The translations under genes were made by a program, and so were the position numbers. Positions 5,541 through 5,884 of a stretch of 5,884 nt of DNA are shown here, piece by piece. Positions within the stretch are counted from its first letter, which is position 1. Every line of letters begins with the position of its first letter. The notes under the pieces were generated by a model, which did no database searches, was not told the origin of the DNA, and was given only the letters and a program-made list of their open reading frames with translations. The stretch covers positions 1-5,884 of the forward strand of contig JBGPSQ010000184.1 in NCBI GenBank assembly GCA_041490205.1, written 5' to 3'. Source of the stretch: DATDDB01 sp041490205. Lineage in GTDB: Bacteria; Pseudomonadota; Gammaproteobacteria; Burkholderiales; Gallionellaceae.

Positions 5541-5884
5541 TCGAAGAAGTCGGCGTTGTTCTTGGTGGCCTTGACCTTGTCGAGCAGGAATTCCATTGAT
5601 TCCAGTTCGTCCATGGGATAGAGCAGCTTGCGCAGTACCCAGATCCTTTGCAGGATGTCCGGCTTGATCAGCAGTTCTTCCTTGCGCGTACCGGAGCGGT
5701 TGACGTTGATCGCGGGGTAGATGCGCTTCTCGGCCATGCGGCGATCCAGGTGGATTTCCATGTTGCCGGTGCCCTTGAACTCTTCATAGATCACGTCGTC
5801 CATGCGCGAGCCGGTATCCACCAGCGCGGTGGCGATGATGGTGAGCGAGCCGCCTTCCTCGATGTTGCGCGCCGCGCCGAAGAA
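5525..5884 (-). CDS. rho: Transcription termination factor Rho, C-terminal 119 residues (partial)
   Basis: Rho is a hexameric RNA-dependent ATPase and translocase that ends transcription of untranslated RNA. Only the C-terminal part of the motor domain is present; the RNA-binding N-terminus and the Walker A/B motifs lie right of the window. It reads FFGAARNIEEGGSLTII, then DTGSRMDDVIYEEFKGTGNM, EKRIYPAINVNRSGTRKEEL and the ending FFDSMRR. It is nearly collinear with E. coli Rho. The arginines matching E. coli R353 (in EKRIYP) and R366 (arginine finger, in GTRKEE), which act at the subunit interface in ATP hydrolysis, are both kept. The frame runs through the right edge, so the internal ATG near 5821 is not the start. 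The stop is TAA at 5527-5525. tRNA-Thr follows 24 bp downstream on the same strand. Confidence 0.98.
   Translation of the reverse strand, partial: FFGAARNIEEGGSLTIIATALVDTGSRMDDVIYEEFKGTGNMEIHLDRRMAEKRIYPAINVNRSGTRKEELLIKPDILQRIWVLRKLLYPMDELESMEFLLDKVKATKNNADFFDSMRR

Overview
The window comes from a moderately GC-rich proteobacterium. The protein families (a PilY1-type pilus adhesin, a ThiO-type glycine oxidase, Rho) and the flavour of the sequences fit a betaproteobacterium, perhaps Nitrosomonadales/Gallionellales. That placement is an inference from family resemblance and has not been tested by any search. There are no mobile elements, CRISPR arrays or obvious phage genes.

Layout. Positions 1-4139 (+) hold most of a pilY1 gene, the type IV pilus tip adhesin. 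Its 5' end, which would carry the signal peptide and the first part of the von Willebrand A-like domain, lies left of the window. A strong intrinsic terminator follows (4160-4190). Next comes a ThiO/glycine-oxidase-like FAD enzyme (4204-5292, +), whose Shine-Dalgarno sequence sits immediately after the terminator's T-run. The convergent intergenic region (5293-5424) holds a palindromic hairpin behind thiO and two tandem minus-strand intrinsic terminators. On the minus strand are tRNA-Thr(CGU) (5425-5500, CCA encoded) and, 24 bp upstream of it, the 3' end of rho (5525-5884, cut by the right edge).

How the genes relate. PilY1 belongs to the minor-pilin/pilus-tip machinery, and the rest of that operon would be expected to the left. 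ThiO is metabolic (glycine to iminoglycine for the thiamine thiazole). The two families are also neighbours in Pseudomonas aeruginosa, where PA4548 lies by the fimT/fimU-pilVWXY1E cluster, so the adjacency may be old. rho and tRNA-Thr form a separate housekeeping unit on the opposite strand that ends at the tandem terminators.

The most unusual feature is inside PilY1. A module of about 70 residues with a GHGLxxGD...VTVLxANxFTY signature and a conserved cysteine pair occurs twice, about 620 residues apart. The second copy sits as a clean insertion between two blocks that are normally close together in PilY1. The module resembles the small E1_FCCH-like domains seen in phage and bacterial surface proteins, which suggests domain acquisition and duplication within a pilus adhesin.
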